A stretch of 64,000 nucleotides of DNA, taken from the NCBI RefSeq assembly GCF_028640845.1, contig NC_080548.1, forward strand, positions 18,721,321 through 18,785,320, read 5' to 3'. Position 1 is the first letter of the stretch. Every line of letters starts with the position of its first letter. A program made the position numbers and the translations under genes. Origin of the DNA: Ahaetulla prasina. Taxonomy: Eukaryota; Chordata; Lepidosauria; Squamata; Colubridae. The notes beneath the pieces were generated by a model. The model did no database searches, was not told where the DNA came from, and saw nothing but the letters and a program-made list of their open reading frames with translations. Of this stretch, positions 51,395-61,808 are shown piece by piece.

Positions 51395-51737
51395 AAATTT
51401 AGAATAGAATAGAATAGAATAGAATAGAATAGAATAGAATAGAATAGAATAGAATAGAATAGAATTCTTTATTGGCCAAATATGATTGGACATACAAGGA
51501 ATTTGTCTTTGGTGCATATGCTCTCAGTGTACATAAAAAGACAAGAAACATTCATCAAGAATCATAAGGTGCAACACTTAATGATAGTCATAGGGTACAA
51601 ATAAGCAATCAAATCATACTAGGAAACAATATCAATATAAATCGTAAGGATACAAGCAACAAAGTTACAGTCCTGCAGTCATAAATGGGAGGAGATGTGT
51701 GATAGGAATGATGAGAAGACTAATATTAATAGTAATG
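51395..51737 (-). mobile_element. L3-like LINE 3' end with long AATAG tail
   Basis: About thirteen AATAG units (51400-51463), then 'ctttattggccaaatatgatt' and the shared 3' UTR. The tail lies at the LINE 3' end, as in the other copies with tails. The 5' end is near 51737. Confidence 0.88.
51400..51463 (+). repeat. (AATAG)n microsatellite at LINE 3' end
   Basis: The longest pentamer run in this window. It forms a tail continuous with the LINE and not a separate locus. Confidence 0.95.
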
Positions 51738-51856
51738 CTTGTAAACCTTGGCTACTCTTTGAAGAGTAGACTTCAACCCCCAGAATTCTCCAGCCAAGAA
51801 TTCTAGGAATTGAAGTCTACCCATTATAGTAGAGTATCCAAGATTGAGAAATACTG
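51738..51856. mobile_element. Foldback MITE, right of an L3-like LINE
   Basis: Core 'gtagacttcaacccccagaa' and end 'gattgagaaatactg'. Compared with 51264-51387 it differs at roughly ten of about 115 aligned bases, by my count. Confidence 0.83.
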
Positions 51857-52561
51857 ACATAATAAATTATTGCATTATGTTTTGGACCAATACTGTACAC
51901 TAAAGATCACCTTGACACACCTAGGAAGATATACTTCCTGTCTCTCAACCTCAGGAAACACATTTCCTTGACTTTCCAAAAGCCAAAGCGAAATGTAAAC
52001 TTCTTCCTCAAGGAAAACACGGTCCAGTTGCCTTTTGAAAAAGCACCTTTGAGACAACCGTGACCTGAATGACTGGGAATTTCCATAGACACGAACTAAC
52101 ACGTTTCTTGGGCAACAACTACCTTTAAATCTTGTGCCATAATAACTATGATGGCTGGTCTCCTTGGTTGGAAGCCAGTTAGTAAACTTAAACTCTGTGT
52201 GTTTCTTTCTTGGATCGTGAGTAATTTTTCACTTGATTCAGAATACATTAAGCTTGCTGTCTGCATTTGCAGGATCTGTTGCTCATGCAGTTGAGTATTG
52301 TCCTCGTCTTCTTTGCCAGTCCTGATGGACTACAATATCCTTTATCCAAAGAATAAAGTGGTGCCAGCCCCCCACTGAGTAGACCAGACCAGAAAATCAA
52401 CTCCCCAAAACCATTTTTATTGAGAGCGGCTACAGTAAGAGGATTTTGAAACTCTTAATTACCTCCTCCTCCTTCTTATGCTCCAATGAGTTGAAGTCCA
52501 CAAGTTCCCAAGGTTGGACATCCCTGATCTCTATTGTACTGTATGGGATATCGTTGTCGGG
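51857..52561. other. Unclassified interspersed repeat plus unique DNA
   Basis: The part 52015-52100 ('cagttgccttttgaaaaagc', 'cacctttgagacaaccgtg', 'cctgaatgactgggaatttc') also occurs near 59.75, 62.25 and 62.87 kb, so it is repetitive, but I cannot name the family. A foldback scrap is near 52490-52530. Confidence 0.5.
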
Positions 52562-53250
52562 CAGGTAATCCTTGACTTACAACAATTCGTTTAGTGACCG
52601 TTCAGCTGCCACAGCACTGAAAAAAGTGACCTAGGACCATCACAACATTCCCAACAGTCATGTGATCAAAATTGGGCTATCTGGCAACCGGCACATATTT
52701 ATGATGGATGCAGTAACCTAGGGTCACGTGATCACCATTTGCAAACCTTCCCAGCTGGCTTCTGACAGAATAGAATAGAATAGAAGAGAATAGTTTATTG
52801 GCCAATAGTTTACTGATGATTGGACACACAAGGAATTTGTCTTGGTGCATATGCTCTCAGAGTACATAAAAGAAAAGATACCTTCATCAAAGTACAACAC
52901 TTACAACATTTAATGATAATCATAGGGTACAAATTTAACACATAATGATACAATACTTAATGATAGATACAATACTTAATGATAGTCAAATAAACAATCA
53001 GGAAACAATCAATATAAATATAAATTGTAAGAATACAAGCAACAAAGTTACAGTCATACAGTCATAAGTGGAAAGAGATGGGTGGTGGGAACGATGAGAA
53101 GATTAATAGTAGTGCAGATTTAGTAAATTAGTTTGACAGCATTGAGGGAATTATTTGTTTAGCAGAGTGATGGCGTTTGGGAAAAAACTGTTCTTGTGTT
53201 GATTGTGACAGGGCAAAATCAATGGTGAAAGATGAATTTGCTTAAAAGGA
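52562..53250. mobile_element. TA-MITE split by an L3-like LINE
   Basis: Left part caggtaatccttgacttac to 'ggcttctgacag'; the right part resumes 'gacagggcaaaatcaatgg' after the LINE. The repeated (t)ctgacag / gtgacag at the two borders is the probable LINE TSD. Confidence 0.75.
52769..53204 (-). mobile_element. L3-like LINE 3' end with short AATAG tail
   Basis: Tail 'aatagaatagaatagaagag' at the left, then the shared UTR up to 'gggaaaaaactgttcttgtg', the end of the ORF. 5'-truncated. Confidence 0.86.
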
Positions 53251-54000
53251 ATTCCACATATCTCGGCAGCAGCAGCAGCAGCAGCTTGCAATCTTGGTGT
53301 TACTTCTTATCCAACCACCTTTTGGTTTGCAAGAATTTATTTATTGCTGTTTTTTTAAAAACAAAAACAAAACCTGGGCTTTGTGGTGTCCTCCCTGCCC
53401 TGGTTTTGTTTCCCAACACATTCTTATCTGGGTGAGCTGGATATTTTGTTGACTATTGATGCTTCTGCACCAAAATGCGAATTCAATTGCCTTCCAAATG
53501 CCCTAGAGCTTTCAGCATGCTGTAATTTAAAGACCGTGAAGCAAAATGAAAACAGATAAAATAGTTTTCTTCCCTTTGACAGGGGAATACACACACACAC
53601 ACACACACACACAGACATACACATACATACATACATGCATACATACATATATAAAATTAGCAGAGAAAGTAGGAGCATAATAAGACCTCGGATGAGGTTT
53701 GCCTTGCTCGATTATATCGGAGCCCTTCCTGCAAAGCTTTTCCATCCGCTCCCAACTTGGAATCGCTCTTTCTGGTATTTAGCTTCCCCTATAATTTTCC
53801 AGCCTTTGCTTGTCAAGCAATATTTACCAAACGCTGAATGCAAAAGGTGCTGGGGCGGATTCGTTTTCACAGCTACCGTAAATTTTACCTTTTGGTTCAG
53901 TAGCTTCATGGGAAGCAGAGGAAAAATCCCCCCGCCCCCGGCTGACATGTTTGCCGTTTGCAGGCCAGACTTGGTCAGTGAGACAATTAAAAGAGTGACT
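53251..54000. other. Unique sequence with AGC, AC and ATAC microsatellites
   Basis: An AGC run at about 53270-53286, AC at 53589-53612 and ACAT at 53620-53650. The plus frame 53635-54018 has no domain I recognise. Confidence 0.5.
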
Positions 54001-54680
54001 AGATTTATTTATTTATAAAATTTACATGGCTGCCCAACTCACTCATGGTGTTGTGACCGAGGCCCAAGTAGTGATTGCCAAACACAATTCAGTCCTGAAC
54101 AAATCTATTTTATTAAACATCTGAGAATTAATTCATTCTCAGCTTAGTACAAAACAAAATTCTTCATAAACAGTCCTTCGGCCTTATCACCAACCTTTGA
54201 TGTCTTTGCCAACCTGCCAAAGGCTTTTCTTGGCAAACCCCCCATGAAGCTCAAGAGACACTGGCAAGAAGCAATGGAATTCAACGTTGCTTTTCTACAA
54301 AGAACCCAACGGCTTGTTGCTGCTCTTTTAAGCCTTATGGGAGTGGCCAATCATCTTCTGGCCTTACTCCTGAGTCATCCTTTTTGCTTCAGCTGTTCTT
54401 GCCTTCTGGCAGCTCTTCGCATATGTGCACTAGGAACAGGCTCCTCCTGTTCCTCTGCCTCTCTCCTGTCCGCCTCTGGAGGCTCCGGAGTCCATGCATC
54501 ACTCCCAGATGGCCCTGGCCTTCGACACAGAGCCCTCATCCGGGCCTTCCCCTGACTCCAGGACTGGCCCACGTTCCTCTCCAACCTCCTTACTGCCTGA
54601 CTCTGCTGCCAGTTCTGCAAGCGGCTGCCGGACCACAACACATGGTAACTCCAGGTGGCTTACAACCATAGAACCCCAAA
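54001..54680 (-). mobile_element. L2-like LINE 3' end scrap split by LTR-B
   Basis: 'atttatttataaaatttacatggctgcccaactcactcatgg' on the left and 'taactccaggtggcttacaac' on the right join into one LINE 3' end once the LTR and one TSD copy are removed. Confidence 0.6.
54049..54640 (-). mobile_element. Solo LTR-B with perfect 5-bp TSD
   Basis: In sense TGTTGTGGTCCGGC to GGTCACAACA (592 bp); TSD catgg at 54044-54048 and 54641-54645. The U3 frame starts VVVRQPLAELAAESGSKE and ends with RRAARRQEQLKQKG, but a deletion in the middle puts the two halves in different frames. Confidence 0.92.
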
Positions 54681-54791
54681 GCAACATAGAATCATAGGGT
54701 TGGAAGGGACCTCAGAGGTCTTCTAGACCAGGAGTCTCCCACCTTGGCAACTTTTTAGCCTGGTGGACTTCTACTCCCAGAATTCTTCATC

Positions 54792-55008
54792 CAGCAACGG
54801 CAGCCGGTGGTTCTGTGAACCAGTAGCTATGGCAGTGCGAGGCTCTACCCATCTGCCTGGATGTCATTACTTCCTGGTTTTAACCAGGAAGTAACCTGTT
54901 TTTGATCATGTGCAGAAGGCTTTGCGCATGTGCAGAGGGTCCAAAATCATACGTGACGCACACATGCACTTCCGAACCGGTAGGGAAGGTAAGTAGATTT
55001 CACCCCTG
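54792..55008. mobile_element. Short CCGGTT MITE inside CR1
   Basis: Starts cagcaacggcagccggtgg and ends 'gtagatttcacccctg'. The interior 'ggaagtaacctgtttttgatc' and 'cgcatgtgcagagggtcc' matches 37760-37961. Confidence 0.75.
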
Positions 55009-55265
55009 CCTTATCATCCAGGTCAAATGGTTGTCCAGTTTATTTTTGAAAACCTTCAGAGCCTACAACTCTGGTGGGGTGGGGCTAAGTCATTCCATTG
55101 ATTAATTGTTCTGTCAGGAAATTTCTCCTTAGTTCTAAGTTGTACTTCTCTTTAACAAGCTTCTACCTATTACTTCTTGTCCTGCCTTCTGGTGCTTTGG
55201 GAGAACAAGTCAATCCCTTTTTTCTCCATACCAGCTTCTTAAGGACTGGAAGACAGTTATCATGT

Positions 55266-55478
55266 GTTTTTTTCCCCCAGTGAGTTCGGTCTATCAGGGC
55301 AACCTGGTCTACCCAAATATGGGATGGAGCATACTGCTCCTGCTTTCGCCTTTCATCCTCAATCCAGGAGCCTTTGCAGGTAGTCGCTTCCGTGACAAAC
55401 TGTTTTTTGTTGAATTTATATTTACCGACAAATATTTACCTTTTTGTCTTTGTTGGTAAATACAAATTCAACACAAAA
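55266..55478 (-). mobile_element. Unidentified retroposed insert with about 15-bp TSD
   Basis: The flanks are agacagttatcatgt (55251-55265) and agacagttatcgtgt (55479-55493), CR1 sequence on both sides. A T-run at the left border reads as an A-tail on the minus strand. The interior has an inverted repeat (arms near 55402-55432 and 55452-55478 with 'gttgaatttatatttacc' and 'ggtaaatacaaattcaac'). I recognise neither a SINE, LINE nor a processed gene. Confidence 0.6.
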
Positions 55479-55524
55479 AGACAGTTATCGTGTTTCTCCA
55501 ATCCTTCTCTTTGATAGGCTAGAT

Positions 55525-56033
55525 CAGGGGTAGTCAACCTTTTTATATCTACCGCCCACTTTTGTATCTATGTTAATAATAAAATTTTCTAACCGCCCAC
55601 TGGTTCCACAGTAATGCACCATGTATCATCGTCTGCGCATGCCTCTCACGCATCATGGATTGGTTTTGGGGGGGGGCGCCGGCTACCAGCTCTGCTTGTC
55701 TGTTACAGCTGGGTGGTGTGGGGGGAGATGCGCGAGCTATGCTGGGATGAGGCTCTTTTGTTTGCGGTCGCACTATAGCGCTATTTAGTTTCACTTAGGT
55801 AACGTAAACTAAACTTATGCGCAGGCGATACAAATAATATATTTTCAGAAATTTAAATTGTCATGGGGAATTTTATGAAAACCTAATGTTTTTAAATAAT
55901 GCTATGAATTTTTTAAAAAAGTTAATTAAATTAAAAAAAGGGAAAGTGCTTCAGTATCAGACAAACCTTACCGCCCACCATGAAAGTTGGAACGCCCACT
56001 AGTGGGCGGTAGGGACCAGGTTGACTACCACTG
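55525..56033. mobile_element. 509-bp hAT-like MITE, second copy
   Basis: Starts caggggtagtcaacc, ends ggttgactaccactg; TSD ggctagat (55517-55524) and ggctacat (56034-56041). Nearly collinear with 18136-18643. Confidence 0.9.
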
Positions 56034-56308
56034 GGCTACATATACTTAGCTCCCTCAACCATTCATCATACGATTTAGCCCCCAGACCCTTTATCAAATG
56101 AATTTAACAAGTGAATAAACATCTCCTGGCAAGGACAATCAAAGCAATCACTTGATGGTCACTCCATATCATCCTGGGGTCTCCAGGCCCACTGGCAAAA
56201 ACATGTCTTTGGGGCCTGGTTTGAAAGAGTGTCAAGGTGGGGGCTGACTTTATTTCCACAGGGATGGAGCCAGTACAGAGAAGACCCTTCTTCTTGGTCC
56301 TACTAGAT

Positions 56309-57029
56309 CCATAATGGTGAACCTATTGCACGCATGCCACAGGGGGCACGCAAAGCCCTCTCTGTGGGCATGCACACCGTAGCCAGCTGCACACCAGCTG
56401 GGCACACCAGACGTCGCCCCAGCCCAGCTCCACCGTGCATGCACGCGGCCCTCCAGCCGGCCAGCTGGTCTTTGGGGCTCTGCCGTGCATGTGTGGGGAT
56501 AATGTGGGGTGCATGTGTGGGGGTGCTTGCATTGCATTTTGGGGGTTCATGTCCCCCGCTCCCCATTTTGGCCCTGGAAGGCCTCCTGCACCAACCTGGA
56601 AGCCAAAACAGGGTGTGGGGGGGACCGGGGCTCATATGGGCCGCGGTGTGGCTCAGGCTGTAAGAAGCCTGTTATTAAAAAAAAACACAGCTGCCTGCAA
56701 TTATGCAGGTTCTAGTCCCACCAGGTCCAAGGTTGACTCAGCCTTCCATCCTTTATAAGGTAGGTAAAATGAGGACCCAGATTGTTGGGGGGGCAATAAT
56801 TTGATTTTGTAAATATACAAATAGAATGAGACTATTGCCTTACACACTGTAAGCCGCCCTGAGTCTTCAGAGAAGGGCGGGATATAAATGTAAACAATAT
56901 ATATATATATATATGCAGGGCACATGCATGCGGGGTGCTCACATTGCATTTTGGGGGTTCGGGCACACGCATGTGCATTCGCGCACACGTGCTTTGGGCA
57001 CTCGGCACCAAAAAGGTTAACCATCACTG
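56309..57029. mobile_element. GC-hAT MITE split by a tRNA SINE, perfect TSD
   Basis: Left terminus ccataatggtgaacc, right terminus ggttaaccatcactg; TSD tactagat at 56301-56308 and 57030-57037. The SINE is at about 56637-56897, followed by an AT run to 56915. Confidence 0.9.
56637..56897 (+). mobile_element. tRNA SINE with L2-like tail, plus orientation
   Basis: Head 'ccgcggtgtggctcaggctg', box B 'caggttctagtccc', tail 'ccgccctgagtcttcagag' and 'aagggcgggatataaatg'. The only plus-strand member of its family in this window. Confidence 0.87.
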
Positions 57030-57039
57030 TACTAGATGG

Positions 57040-57307
57040 ACCTCCTTATGAGAGAGGACCTGTAGCAATCCCTGCCTTCGTGCTCTGCTGGGTTGGGTAG
57101 ATATAACTGGGAGAAGATGACCCTTCCTTGGCCCTTGATCATGTAGAACTTTAAAGAAGATAACTAGCACCTTGAATTGGACCTGGAAGCAAATTGGCAG
57201 CCAATCCAGCTCCTATAAGAGAGGTGACACATCTCCAAATCTAGGCTTGCAATTAAAACTTCCGGACCCTTTTCAAGGACCATGTCCAGGCCCATATCTT
57301 TTCTTGG
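57040..57307 (-). mobile_element. L2-like LINE fragment
   Basis: 'ttgatcatgtagaactttaaag' and 'caccttgaattggacctgg' correspond to antisense L2 ORF sequence seen at 38.80-38.86 kb. No frame remains. Confidence 0.5.
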
Positions 57308-57315
57308 CATACACC

Positions 57316-57608
57316 CAGAAGTGGTATTCAGCTGGTTCGGACCGGTTTGGGTGAACCGGTAGCTCTGATGATCACTTGGCTCCACCCACCTGCCCCCGCT
57401 CTATCCTGTCCTTTATTTCCTGCTTTGTAGCTCATCTCAATCGCGCGGCACAGCCGAGTCCCCCCCCCCGCTGTTCTGCTTACCATTGCTGACTTGGAAG
57501 GTAAGCAGCTGAGCTTCAAAATGCTCCATTTTCAGTGCTGCGCGCACGCGCCTTAGGCTCACGCACCCTCACCGAACTGGTTGTTAAACCGGCAGCTTCT
57601 CACCACTG
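57316..57608. mobile_element. CCGGTT-family MITE
   Basis: Starts cagaagtggtattcagc, ends cagcttctcaccactg; the flanks are catacacc and catacatt (6 of 8). The interior resembles 880-1334 ('cggcacagccgag', 'ctgttctgcttacc'). Confidence 0.83.
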
Positions 57609-57683
57609 CATACATTGGATAGAGAAGTCAATTTCCATCACCACTCCCCAGTCAGAACTTAGAAATCCCAAATCGCTTTTCTC

Positions 57684-57952
57684 CTTTTTTTTAATTTTTA
57701 TTTGCATTTATATCCCGCCCTTCTCCGAAGACTCAGGGCGGCTTACACTATGTTAGCAATAGTCTTCATCCTATTTGTATATTTATATACAAAGTCAACT
57801 TATTGCCCCCAACAATCTGGGTCCTCATTTTACCTACCTTATAAAGGATGGAAGGCTGAGTCAACCTTGGGCCTGGTGGGACTAGAACCTGCAGTAATTG
57901 TAGGCAGCTGTGTTAATAACAGACTGTCTTACCAGTCTGAGCCACAGAGGTC
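57684..57952 (-). mobile_element. tRNA SINE with L2-like tail
   Basis: Tail 'catttatatcccgcccttct' at the left, tRNA head 'ctgtcttaccagtctgagcc' at the right. Confidence 0.87.
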
Positions 57953-59040
57953 CTTGAAATCTTAGCAGGGGTGGGGTTTCATGTTTCCAGCACTTTATTT
58001 CAGGGCTCGAATCCTTTGCCTTTGGATCCCCCTACATAAGAAAACCATAACCGAACTCAATAGGTTTGCCGTTATTGCCTGCTCTTAAATTGTCTTGGGT
58101 CACTTGTTGCTAGCCATACACCTGACTCCTTTCCCCTGATAATTCACAGGGATTATCCTTGTCTGCAAGGCAAATGCTGTCCCCTAGAGCTACGGCCCAG
58201 GCGAACCACTTACCATTTTCTGCTGGCATTATTCCATCTGTTTTCTCCTTGCCTCTGTGTCTTACTGAGTGCTTCTCAAGCATCCAGCGGCTGTGCACGA
58301 GAAAACAATAACATATGGCATTTGGCTCAGCAGCTACCTGGCATTGGTTCCACAGTACGGCTAGCAGTTTCAAAGAGCTCCCTGCGCACGTTTGGCTATT
58401 AAAAGTGAGCTCTTCCTTGCATCTATAAACGTAAAAGAAATCCCAACGTGGACTCTTCTGCTCTGGTATTCCTAATGCAGCAAGCTCTGCCTTCGGGGAC
58501 ATTTTAGGGCAGAGGGAAGCTTACAGGATTGGTTTGCAGTCCTTAAAACAATAGTGGCATTAATGAGGCTAATTAGCATGCCTGGCAACCACCTCTGAGT
58601 GACACAGTTCTTTCCTCTGTAAGGCTTCTCATCTGATGGAATGAGATACACTAGTGAGCAAAGGGTGGCACGCAGCAGATCAGGACTGCTTGGGCACACT
58701 TGAGCGAGATAACCTTGATAACTTTTCCATTGCAACTGTTCTACAGGAAGATCATTGTCCCGTTGGTTCCACGTGAAGGGAATTTAGAACTTCCTTGAGG
58801 TGGTTCTTCTAAACCAGACACTGATGTCCTCTGCAACTCTCCAAATAACCTTGATCTGATATTCCTCCTCCGTCTCCATTGGCTGAGGGTGGTTAGAGCT
58901 GCAGAGGTCAACATCTGGAAGTCCATAGGTTCTTCATGTCGGTGTTACCCATTCAGTCCTCCGACTCTTGTCGATTCTATGGATCAGGTCTCTCCACAAC
59001 TTCAGAACTTGCACTACTTTTTTTTTGAGTTGTTCTATGC
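57953..59040. other. Repeat-poor 1.1 kb
   Basis: The minus frame at 58110-58502 (130 aa) has no domain that I recognise, and no transposon is seen. This is one of the two best stretches in the window for hidden conserved elements or an exon, but I cannot support either. Confidence 0.4.
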
Positions 59041-59045
59041 TCTGG

Positions 59046-59624
59046 CTGTCGTGTCCCACTCCTCCGCTGACGGCCGGGTCAGGGAAATCCGAATCAAGTG
59101 TGCCTCTGCAGCTCTGCCAAAGTCCTAGCAAAGTTTTCAAGGCAGGCAGGAGACCAGAAAGTGACTTCAGCAAGATATGTTTAGACTTTGCCTGACTCAG
59201 AGAATGCCAGAAAGCAGATCCTTTATATAGGCCATGGGGTGTAGCTCCATGACTCAGCACTTATCCAGGCCTGCCCCTCCCTTCCTTCTGTTGCCTCCGC
59301 CTATCAAGTCTTCTGACGCGAGGGTCACTCCAGTCTGCAGCTGTTGCTAATTGATCTTCCTCAGGTTCACATGCTGTGGGGGAGGGGGAGGGGTCTAGTT
59401 GCTCCGTTTGCCTGGGCATGGAGCCAGGGCTGGGGGCTGGAGGCACTTCTTCTTCGGCCTGTCTGGGCATGGAGCCAGGGCTGGGGCCGGGAGGCACTTC
59501 TTCTTCTTCGGCCTGTCTGGGCATGGAGCCAGGGCTGGGGCCGGGAGGCATGCTAGGACATTCCTCAGCGTTCGGAAGCAGATAAGACGGGCCCGGCTGC
59601 GGGGGAAGCGGACGAGGCACAATA
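59046..59624 (-). mobile_element. Solo LTR-A with perfect 5-bp TSD
   Basis: In sense it starts TATTGTGCCTCG (terminal TG changed to TA) and ends GGGACACGACA; TSD ctggc at 59041-59045 and 59625-59629. The TATA box is antisense at 59222-59229. The U3 frame is open through the LTR to a stop near 59261, with the three PPGPSPGSMPRQAEEE-type units. Confidence 0.92.
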
Positions 59625-59903
59625 CTGGCTGGTGTCAGCTTGGATGGTGTCCAACCACCATGTTCTATGGCAGACTGGTTTCCTTTTAGCGCTAATGCTT
59701 CCAAATGTCCAGTTGATACCTCCCAATTTCTTCAGGGAATTCCCTCACAAGAAAGTCCAGTTGCCTCTTAAAAAAAGCACCTTTGGGATGCTGCCTTTAC
59801 TTACCTATATTTATAGAGTTTTCTCTTGAACTAGTTCCCGACAGCACTGCCATTAGATCAAGAAAGCAGAAAGAGTGACATTAAATGCAGGGTTTTGGAC
59901 AAT
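59625..59903. other. Short unclassified repeat and unique DNA
   Basis: At 59738-59790 'agtccagttgcctcttaaaa' and 'aagcacctttggga' match the unnamed repeat at 52.0 and 62.3 kb. Confidence 0.5.
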
Positions 59904-60191
59904 GCAGGTAGTCATCGACTTACAGCCATATGTTTAGTGACTGTTCGAAGTTACAACAGTCACTAAAAAGAAGACTTCTGACGGGTTTTTTTTTCACACT
60001 CATGGGATCACGTTCTGTGTTCTTCTGACAAGAAAGGTCACAAAACGGTTGGTGTTACTACTTAACAATTATAGCGATTCACATAGCAACTGTGTCAAGG
60101 TTGCAAAATGGGGAAACCTCACTTAACAACGGTCAGTCTTCACAAGAGAAATGTTGGGCTCAATTGTGGTCGTGAAGTCGAGGATTCCCTG
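59904..60191. mobile_element. TA-MITE, shortened
   Basis: Left end caggtagtcatcgac, right end 'gtgaagtcgaggattccctg'. About 100 bp shorter than the complete 375-388 bp members. Confidence 0.78.
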
Positions 60192-60645
60192 CCCTGTGTG
60201 CTTTTTATGTTTTGATTTACAATCTGTTTGCTTGAGCCTAATAATAACGTTTCACTTCCCTTTATTTCCTGGAGTGTCCATTGTTTCTAGTTGGAGTGGA
60301 ATTGGACACTCTGAATTGGAATGTCCAATTGCCTGGGCTCTTGATCCCTGCCCTGATACTTGGCAAAACACTCCCATTTCTCCCATCCCCCCTACCTCCT
60401 TACTGTAGCGAACGTGTTCATGGCTGTGATTCTGCTCATGAGTAGCATGTGCAAGCAGGAGAAGGTGAGAACACGTCCCCCAGAAGTTATCTTTGCAAAA
60501 TATCATCACATCCTTTGTGCAGGATTTTCAAAGACAAACAAAAACGCTGCGCTGTGTTGTGCTGTGCTCAGCAGTCATGGAATTCTGCTAATGTCTACTG
60601 GAGAAGTATTGAATGGAGCATTCTAGAATAGTCTACAAAGTCCTG
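60192..60645. other. Unique sequence
   Basis: No recognised feature. Confidence 0.4.
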
Positions 60646-61105
60646 GGTTGTTGTTGTTGTTGTTAGTTGCAAAGTCGTGTCTGACCCATCGCAACCCCAT
60701 GGACAACATTCCTCCAGGCCTTCTTGTCCTCTACCATCCTCTGGAGTCCATTTAAGCTCACGCCGACTGCTTCAGTGACTCCATCCAGCCACCTGGTTCT
60801 CTGTCGTCCCCTTCTTCTTTTGCCCTGAATCATTCCCAGCATTAGGTTCTTCTCCAGGGAGTCCTTCCTTCTCATTAAGTGGCCAAAGTATTTGAGTTTC
60901 ATCTTCAGGATCTGGCCTTCTAAAGAGCAGTCAGGGTTGATCTCCTCTAGGACTGACCGCTTGGATTGCCCTGCAGTTCAAGGAACTCACAGGAGTCTTC
61001 TCCAACACCATAGTTCAAAGGCCTCAATTCTTTGGTGCTCAGCCTTCCTTGTGGTCCAACTTTCAGAGCCATACATTGCAAACTGGGAAAACCATAGCCT
61101 TGACT
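60646..61105 (-). mobile_element. BovB LINE 3' end, second copy
   Basis: (TTG)n at the left is the antisense CAA-type 3' tail. The frame 60663-60902 keeps FGHLMRRKDSLEKNLMLGMI and RQRTRWLDGVTEAVGVSLNG. The 5' junction to AT-rich DNA matches that of the copy at 26.9 kb. Confidence 0.9.
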
Positions 61106-61345
61106 GTACACACTTTTGTATTTATATATTTTGTATATATATTTATATATATTTAAATATATTTTTATATATTTTACAAATTTTTATATATATTTTTGTA
61201 TATTTTTTATGTGTATATGTAATTACAAATATATATTTGTATATTTTTTCAGATTGGTTGACTTGAAAAGAGAAGGAATTAATATTTTTAAGCTTTTGAC
61301 ACAATATGAGACATTTTAAAGTAGGATTTCTCCACCTGGAGAACT
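61106..61345. repeat. AT-rich tract and linked segment duplicated from 26.94-27.15 kb
   Basis: TATATTT repeats, then 'gattggttgacttgaaaag' and 'gcttttgacacaatatgag', then the first bases of a foldback ('ggatttctccacctggagaactt'). After that the match to the first locus ends. Confidence 0.85.
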
Positions 61346-61385
61346 TGCAGGAGTTCCTTGGATTGATCGATCTATCTGTCTAACA

Positions 61386-61429
61386 ATCTATCTATCTATC
61401 TATCTATCTATCTTATCTATCTATCTATC
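61386..61429 (+). repeat. (TATC)n microsatellite
   Basis: About ten tetramer units directly against the 3' end of a third BovB copy. Confidence 0.95.
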
Positions 61430-61695
61430 GTTAGTTGCGAAGTCATGTCCAACCCATCATGATCCCATGGACAACATTCCTCCAGGCCTTCCTGTCCTCT
61501 ACCATCCTCTGGAGTCCATTTAAGCTCACGCCGACTGCTTCAGTGACTCCATCCAGCCACCTCGTTCTCTGTTGTCCCCCTTCTTCTTTTGCCCTCAATC
61601 TTTCCCAGCATTAGGCTCTTCTCCAGTGAGTCCTTCCTTCTCATTAGGTGACCAAAATATTTGAGTTTCATCTTCAGGATCTGGCCTTCTAAAGT
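61430..61695 (-). mobile_element. BovB LINE 3' end, third copy
   Basis: 'gttagttgcgaagtcatgtcc' to 'ggatctggccttctaaag'. More strongly 5'-truncated than the other two and with a different 5' junction, so an independent insertion. Confidence 0.88.
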
Positions 61696-61764
61696 CCTGA
61701 GTAGGAACACTCAAAGCCTGCAACCTTTGGTAACTACTTCTGTAAACTCTACTCTTCCTGGAAG

Positions 61765-61766
<2 letters not shown>

Positions 61767-61807
<41 letters not shown>
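61767..61807 (+). repeat. (TG)n microsatellite
   Basis: About 20 TG units. Confidence 0.95.

Positions 61808-61808
<1 letters not shown>

Larger units (their letters stand above)
54681..56100 (-). mobile_element. CR1 LINE broken by several inserts
   Basis: CR1 words are seen at 54690-54725, 55009-55265, 55479-55524 and 56034-56100. Between them lie a foldback half (54726-54791), a CCGGTT MITE (54792-55008), an unknown retroposon (55266-55478) and a hAT MITE (55525-56033). The CR1 order is maintained. Confidence 0.8.
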
